From positions 1 to 12,058 of the forward strand of contig JAQVUQ010000042.1 of the NCBI GenBank assembly GCA_028699365.1: 12,058 nt of DNA, given 5' to 3'. Positions within the stretch are counted from its first letter, which is position 1. Every line of letters begins with the position of its first letter. A program made the position numbers and the translations under genes. Shown here piece by piece: positions 9,001 to 12,058 of the stretch. This stretch comes from UBA5359 sp028699365 [NCBI: bacterium] (GTDB taxonomy: Bacteria > UBP13 > UBA5359). The notes under the pieces are model-generated. The model saw nothing but the letters and a program-made list of their open reading frames with translations. It made no database searches and was not told the origin of the DNA.

Positions 9001-10444
9001 TGTAGATATAAAGATCGTTAAATGCTGGTATCAATCAGGAACTGCCTGGCAAGATATTCATCAGGATAAATCCAAGCGTGTTCTTGTCCCCGAACTTCTG
9101 CTTAAGGATGACGATCTGGTCAAAGTAAGTGAATGGACGGAAGACAACTATCTCAAACTAAGCAACGAGCAGGGAACGTGGTACCAATGGATAAGCAATG
9201 CCGATGAGGCTGACGGGCAAGGCCTCAAAATTCTTCCGAATACTGATTTCCCGGTTCATGACAGTGCTACTCTTTTACCGGTCAATATCCAGGCCAGAGT
9301 GGATGATAACAGCGACCATAATAAGCAATTCTGGCTGACGATCAAGGTGCCCCAGGATACCCAAGCCGGCATATATACCGGTGCCCTTCATTTGACAACG
9401 TCACAAGGTAACGCAGGCGATATTACATTGCAGGTGGAAGTGCTGCCGTTTCAATTGGCTTCTCCCACCAACTACACTTCCAGCATTTATTATAGGGGGT
9501 GTCTCAGCGCCGGTGGCGACGGTACGGTTTCTTCTGAGAAAAAGAGTACGGTTCAACTCACAAAAGAGCTGGAAGATATGTTTGCTCACGGTGTGACCAA
9601 TCCTATAGTCTACCAGGGTTACGACCAGACTCTTCTGGGGAGTGTTTTGAATATCAGGGAGCAAGTGGGCATGGGAAACCAACCTCTTTATTATCTGGGA
9701 GTAACCGTTCCCAACCCACCTCCTGCCGAAGGTTCCGCCGCTTTGGACTCTTTCAGAAATACGGTACAAAGTGTAGTCGGTTTTGTCCAGGATTACGATA
9801 TACCCGAGGTTTATATCTACGGTAGAGATGAAGCCAGAGGTGAACTGTTGCTCTCGGAGCGACCTTCTTTTCAAGCCATACATGAGGCGGGGGCAAAGGT
9901 ATTCGTTGCCGGCTTCGATGAGAATTTTGAAGCGGTTGGAGATCTTCAGGATTTGCATATCTATTCCGCTTATCCGTTTGCAACACAGGCAGAGCAATGG
10001 CATTCCGTCGGGCATAAGATATGGAGTTACTGTAATCCGCAGGGGGGAGTGGAAAACCCGGATATCTACCGCAGGAATTATGGGCTGCTTTTGTGGAAGA
10101 ATGGATTCGACGGGGCATGCACATACGCATATCAGCATTCCTTCGGCAACATCTGGAACGACTTCGATCATACCGTTTACAGAGATGAAGTCTTTGTGTA
10201 TCCGACGACAGACGGGGTTATCGATACTATTGCCTGGGAGGGATATAGAGAAGGTGTGGATGATATCAGGTATGTAACCACGTTGCTTCAGGCAATAGAG
10301 AGTGGAAAAGCTTCAGGAAATAGTGACAAGATAGCTCTTGCCAATGAAGCCGAGAGTTATATCAACAATCTAGATGTAGCCGGTGACCTGAATATGGTTC
10401 GCACCCAAATAATCAGTTATATCAGGAGATTACTGGCTGACTAA
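6029..10444 (+). CDS. Secreted three-module DUF4091/GH123-like glycoside hydrolase
   Basis: This 1471-aa protein starts at ATG 6029 with a signal peptide (MLKKFAITGILIITVL, cleavage likely after AQA at 22-24). Three tandem modules begin at residues 31, 301 and 571. Each has a beta-rich part opening with YSYIQNFES-like sequence, CWEV, FLYGA and a YIDALNLTG strand, then a helical hairpin from RWA to RGY(I/L). The third hairpin runs into a charged helix (AAEEKAEEKL) to about 905. Residues about 915-1140 match the N-terminal sandwich of DUF4091 proteins (CPDEYEAAGF; KQFWLTIKVP from 1099). The rest is the GH123-like barrel with IYGRDEARG (Asp1267-Glu1268), LLWKNGFDGA, YPTTDGVIDTI and EGYREGVDDIRY (1404-1415). 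It parallels the 874-aa enzyme over the catalytic half. Glycosidase fold and secretion are well supported. Substrate is unknown, and glycan binding by the repeats is inferred. Confidence 0.88.
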   Translation: MLKKFAITGILIITVLCYVNIAQAEMPTGPYSYIQNFESTDSSSFWTSDGSYTVNFKGLTTEQYYSGTHSLKLDITLGTDATYVYYEIPLSLPAEGSLHFSGYMQLGADTSTGCTVGLGANVTCPPTTCSYNGSFAAYGSTGAWQRIDKDVVAWGKEKANTISSTCWEVTGADVGVKMDKIGIFLYGAPGQRIVVYIDALNLTGEVPSEADFQTEVTRRWAPADAKFDAKIAAWNERLQVAQDKIAALPAGDKKTELEQQLSTLQTSVSTITQRGYILSAETPDTDNQIESLIMSAVSNVYSYNQDFESSDPSSYWSGNGTYTVNYKGLTTEQAYAGTHSLKLDITFGTATYLYYKIPLSVPVEGSLQFSGRIQIGAGTTTGCTAGLGVNVYYPPTTRSACGPFGTYGPTPGVWQLAEGDMVSFGQSKTYVVSNYCWEVTGANVGVKMDKMGIFLYGASGKRIVVYIDALNLTGEVPSETDFQTEVTRRWAPADTKIDAKIAGWDTSLQQAQARINTFADSAGKTALQQQLNSTQSTVNTITQRGYILNTEVSSVDTQISQLLSSLPTSACSYSEDFESTDPSSFWTSDGSYTVNFKGLTTDQYYSGNQSLKLDVTLGADATYVYYEIPLIIPAEGSLHFTGHIQVGNGTGTVCTAGLGANVTCPPTTCSYNGSFAAYGLNPGVWRTIDKDVVAWGKEKANAISSTCWEVAGADVGVKMDKIGIFLYGAPGQRVVAYIDALNLTGEVPSEVDFQAEVNTRWAAADAKFDARITSLETRLQGESLQGKIDGFASGTLKSKFIQNLDNLSTTVDNIETRGYLYLTEHTGIEIGIAQLKAAIVLHEAAEEKAEEKLAYYHNEVTTIDNRLYNGYKYIRASEYNDIGPGISNLCAYYSNTEAILDGVMAGRSYFFYGNSSPITSFKVFSGDILIPWRISNSISLAVCPDEYEAAGFIVSSLFADADAAIDLDIHSLQVTPTDLERVGGGIIPAQDVDIKIVKCWYQSGTAWQDIHQDKSKRVLVPELLLKDDDLVKVSEWTEDNYLKLSNEQGTWYQWISNADEADGQGLKILPNTDFPVHDSATLLPVNIQARVDDNSDHNKQFWLTIKVPQDTQAGIYTGALHLTTSQGNAGDITLQVEVLPFQLASPTNYTSSIYYRGCLSAGGDGTVSSEKKSTVQLTKELEDMFAHGVTNPIVYQGYDQTLLGSVLNIREQVGMGNQPLYYLGVTVPNPPPAEGSAALDSFRNTVQSVVGFVQDYDIPEVYIYGRDEARGELLLSERPSFQAIHEAGAKVFVAGFDENFEAVGDLQDLHIYSAYPFATQAEQWHSVGHKIWSYCNPQGGVENPDIYRRNYGLLLWKNGFDGACTYAYQHSFGNIWNDFDHTVYRDEVFVYPTTDGVIDTIAWEGYREGVDDIRYVTTLLQAIESGKASGNSDKIALANEAESYINNLDVAGDLNMVRTQIISYIRRLLAD
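6119..6928 (+). repeat. Module repeat 1 (type A), 810 bp
   Basis: Encodes residues 31-300. It has the type A markers LGTDATYVYYEIPL and CPPTTCSYNGSFAAYG. Bases 6153-6210 are identical to 7773-7830 of repeat 3 (58 bases). Bases 6600-6639 and 6659-6700 are identical to 7410-7449 and 7469-7510 of repeat 2. Close identity to different partners in different parts indicates a mosaic. Confidence 0.9.
6929..7738 (+). repeat. Module repeat 2 (type B), 810 bp
   Basis: Encodes residues 301-570, with no insertion or deletion in its overall length relative to repeat 1. It has type B markers FGTATYLYYKIPL, LGVNVYYPPTTRSACGP and EGDMVSFG, shared with the protein at 1-888 rather than with repeats 1 and 3. 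Its helical hairpin ends in ITQRGYILN. Confidence 0.9.
7739..8557 (+). repeat. Module repeat 3 (type A), about 819 bp
   Basis: Encodes residues 571 to about 843. Its beta-rich half is close to repeat 1 (DATYVYYEIPL, CPPTTCSYNGSFAAYG). The RGY motif at 817 is three residues later than expected from repeats 1 and 2. The helical hairpin is more divergent and merges into the helical linker before the catalytic half, so its end is approximate. Confidence 0.85.
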
Positions 10445-10464
10445 AGAACTTCAAAATTTATACT
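10437..10464 (+). promoter_or_regulatory. Possible sigma-70-like promoter for the last module gene
   Basis: CTGACT (10437-10442, 4 of 6 to the -35 consensus) is followed after 16 bases by TATACT (10459-10464, 5 of 6 to the -10 consensus). It overlaps the stop of the 1471-aa gene and lies in the AT-rich 76-base gap before the next gene. Such matches arise by chance, so confidence is low. Confidence 0.25.
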
Positions 10465-10504
10465 CATAGAAAGTATTTGATCGATCCAGAGGGAAATAGA
10501 TATG

Positions 10505-10510
10505 AAGGAG
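10505..10510 (+). promoter_or_regulatory. Shine-Dalgarno site for the last module gene
   Basis: AAGGAG lies seven bases before a GTG at 10518 and ten before the adjacent in-frame ATG at 10521. Either could be used and the products differ by one residue. Confidence 0.6.
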
Positions 10511-10520
10511 TGAGCAAGTG

Positions 10521-11288
10521 ATGGCAAAAAACTCTATGAATATTTTGGTCAGTGTGTTGTTACTCTTAACGATTACCGGAGTAGCAGGAGCGGATTTGCC
10601 GACTACTCTGTACAGCTATACCCAGGGCTTTGAGAGCACTGATCCGGTAGCCTTTTGGACCAGCAATGGCTCCTACACGATTAACTTTAAAGGCCTGACA
10701 AACGAGCAAATCTATTCCGGCCTTCAATCTTTCAAACTGGACGTCACGTTCGGGACAGGCGCTACTTACGTATATTTTATGATTCTTTTGCCGCAGCGAA
10801 TACCGGCGTATAGAAATACCGCTTCTCAAAATGACCTGCACTTTACCGGTCATGTTTTCCTGGGGACAGAAACCACATGCAGGGCAGGCTTAGGTTTTAA
10901 CTACGCTATCTTTCCATTGGATTTCTGGACAGGTTGTAGTCCCACAACTTATTACTGCACGACCAAGGGAGAATGGGAAACCGTAGACGAAAACGTTGTT
11001 GATTGGTGGAAAGGATCAGTTGATCGTTTTATGCCGCTTAATTTTACTGGAGTGACGGGAGATAATGTGGGGGGCTATATAAATCGTATCGGGCTGTTTC
11101 TTTTTGGCAGTTCAGGACAACGGGCGGTAGTTTATCTGGACGGAATTAATTTGACAGGGTATATTCCTTCCCAAGCTGATTATGAGGGAGATACAACTAC
11201 TAACAAATGGCCTTCTGCTGTAGAAAGGATAAATGCAAAGATAGCCGATTGGCAAACGCAATTGCAGACGATAGATGCATTTCAATAA
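10521..11288 (+). CDS. Secreted single-module protein with shortened helical tail
   Basis: This 255-aa protein (256 if GTG 10518 is used) has a signal peptide of about 24 residues ending in GVAGA. The beta-rich module begins LYSYTQGFESTDPVAFW and closes with VVYLDGINLTG, so it belongs to the same family as the protein at 1-888 and the three repeats of the 1471-aa protein. It differs in three ways. It has an insertion after the TYVYF strand (LPQRIPAYRNTASQ region). The CWEV motif is replaced by NFTGV, losing a Cys otherwise kept in the four closest copies. The helical tail stops after about 28 residues, before the second helix and RGY motif. No enzyme domain is present. Binding to the same ligand as its relatives is a reasonable inference. 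The short tail may be a real variant or the result of a past truncation. Confidence 0.85.
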   Translation: MAKNSMNILVSVLLLLTITGVAGADLPTTLYSYTQGFESTDPVAFWTSNGSYTINFKGLTNEQIYSGLQSFKLDVTFGTGATYVYFMILLPQRIPAYRNTASQNDLHFTGHVFLGTETTCRAGLGFNYAIFPLDFWTGCSPTTYYCTTKGEWETVDENVVDWWKGSVDRFMPLNFTGVTGDNVGGYINRIGLFLFGSSGQRAVVYLDGINLTGYIPSQADYEGDTTTNKWPSAVERINAKIADWQTQLQTIDAFQ

Positions 11289-11478
11289 ACTACTTTTTCA
11301 TTATCAGGAATGCGTTGAAGCAAATGTAAAAATAATCCATCGAATCTTAAATTCATCCATTCCAATCACATAACAGTAGAGTTAAGGTAATTACAAAAGA
11401 CAGCATTATGTGGGTTTTATCGTTGGTAGAGGAACAGATATTTTCCTGCTTAGCCTACCGGGGAGCCACAAAACAGAC
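11289..11478. other. Intergenic spacer before the aminotransferase gene
   Basis: This is the longest gap in the window and is AT-rich in its first half. I see no convincing terminator with a T-run, no tRNA and no good -35/-10 pair. Bases 11425-11434 (GGTAG-A-GGAA) can pair imperfectly with TTCC at 11443-11446 and CTACC at 11455-11459, giving a weak bulged hairpin of unknown meaning. The gap may separate two transcription units. Confidence 0.4.
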
Positions 11479-11484
11479 GGAGGT
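11479..11484 (+). promoter_or_regulatory. Shine-Dalgarno site that decides the aminotransferase start
   Basis: GGAGGT abuts an ATG at 11485 with no spacing and is six bases from the in-frame ATG at 11491. Only the second has workable spacing. Confidence 0.65.
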
Positions 11485-11490
11485 ATGAAG

Positions 11491-12058
11491 ATGAGACAGA
11501 AAACATTTGATGATACACCTGCCATTGCAGGCGGCGTACCGGCTAAGACGGTGCCTTACGGTTCGCAGATCCGCTATGGGGAAGAAGAGTTAAAGCAATT
11601 GAAGGAAGTAATAGATAAGGGGGCGTTGTTCTATGTTTATGGCAATAAAGTTAAAGACATGGAACGAACGATTGCCGGATTGACCGGTACCGAATACGCT
11701 GTGGCTGCCAGCAGTGGAACATCAAGCATTCATGCCGCGATGATAGCGCTTGGGATTTCTCCCGGCGACGAAATTATCACAGCTCCCATTACCGATATGG
11801 GGTCCCTGATACCTATTCTATATCAGGGCGCCGTACCTGTCTTTGCGGATGTTTGTCCGCATTCATACACGCTGTCGCCACAGTCGGTCGAAGAGCGTAT
11901 CACGGAGAGGACTCGAGCCGTCCTGGCAGTTCATCTATGGGGCAATGCCTGCGATTTAGCAGCCTTGAAAGAGATATGTCTGCGCCGTAACCTGTTCCTG
12001 GTTGAGGATTGTGCCCAAGCCTGGGGATGCACTTACAGAGGAAGTTCCGTTGGAGCTT
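11491..12058 (+). CDS. DegT/DnrJ/EryC1/StrS-family PLP aminotransferase, 3' end missing
   Basis: The frame stays open to the window end, giving 189 residues of a family usually about 370-430 long. Family signs are an N-terminal IAGGVPAKTVPYGSQI segment, YGNKVKDME, the cofactor-phosphate loop AASSGTSSIHAAM, GDEIITAPITDMGS, AVPVFADV, AVHLWGN, and LVEDCAQAWG, whose Asp pairs with the pyridine nitrogen of PLP. The catalytic lysine lies beyond the window and cannot be checked. Members usually aminate keto-sugars bound to nucleotides for surface polysaccharides, antibiotics or glycoproteins, but some act as dehydratases or oxidoreductase partners. It has no signal peptide and should be cytoplasmic. 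The 200-base gap upstream suggests it may begin a separate transcription unit. A link to the secreted glycan enzymes is only suggested by proximity. Confidence 0.9.
   Translation, partial: MRQKTFDDTPAIAGGVPAKTVPYGSQIRYGEEELKQLKEVIDKGALFYVYGNKVKDMERTIAGLTGTEYAVAASSGTSSIHAAMIALGISPGDEIITAPITDMGSLIPILYQGAVPVFADVCPHSYTLSPQSVEERITERTRAVLAVHLWGNACDLAALKEICLRRNLFLVEDCAQAWGCTYRGSSVGA

Noticed and set aside
9401-10277. Long open frames on both the minus strand (9401-10171) and another plus frame (9783-10277) within the 1471-aa gene.
   Set aside because: They overlap the conserved catalytic half of the glycosidase, show no recognisable domain and no ribosome site, and are best explained as shadows of its codon pattern.
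11289-11380. Frameshifted continuation of the last module protein into the spacer.
   Set aside because: One frame is open for about 28 codons, but it shows no RGY motif and no similarity to the helical tails of the other copies.
11425-11459. Imperfect inverted repeat as a riboswitch, attenuator or terminator.
   Set aside because: The stem is short, with an eight-base bulge and no following T-run, and it matches no RNA class I recognise.

Overview
The window is 12 kb of moderate-GC bacterial DNA. Every supported gene reads on the + strand and gaps are short, so most of it may be one or two transcripts. The best taxonomic clue is the prepilin-like protein at 5245-6009. Its FTLIELLVVIAIIALL segment is followed by ILFPVF, then NLKQ, YAQDYD and a C-terminal FADGHV. 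Those traits are typical of the very numerous prepilin-like proteins of Armatimonadota and, less exactly, of Planctomycetota, Verrucomicrobiota and Lentisphaerota. An uncultured Armatimonadota-like bacterium is my inference, not something shown.

Layout: (i) 1-888, 3' part of a secreted protein with one beta-sandwich-like module and a helical tail. (ii) 946-3570, a secreted 874-aa DUF4091/GH123-like glycoside hydrolase with a divergent copy of the same module in front. (iii) 3655-4422 and 4425-5183, two coupled cytoplasmic metallo-beta-lactamase-fold hydrolases. (iv) 5245-6009, a prepilin-like (DUF1559/SBP-type) protein. (v) 6029-10444, a secreted 1471-aa protein with three tandem copies of the module and a second DUF4091/GH123-like catalytic region. 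(vi) 10521-11288, a secreted protein with one module and a shortened helical tail. (vii) 11491 to the window end, the N-terminal part of a DegT/DnrJ/EryC1/StrS-type aminotransferase.

The unusual content is one uncharacterised secreted module of about 270 residues: a jelly-roll-like domain ending in an acidic YID strand, then a helical hairpin with a conserved RGY(I/L) motif. It occurs six times in four proteins. In the 1471-aa protein the first two copies are exactly 270 residues apart, as are the second and third starts. The copies are arranged A-B-A, and the free-standing gene at the window start is of type B. Nucleotide identity is patchy, which points to recent duplication and gene conversion.

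Working model (inference): the two large proteins cleave an extracellular glycan, possibly one with N-acetylhexosamine. The free-standing module proteins bind the same glycan or the same surface. The downstream sugar aminotransferase may belong to a separate envelope-sugar gene set. The roles of the two metallo-hydrolases and the prepilin-like protein here are not evident from sequence.
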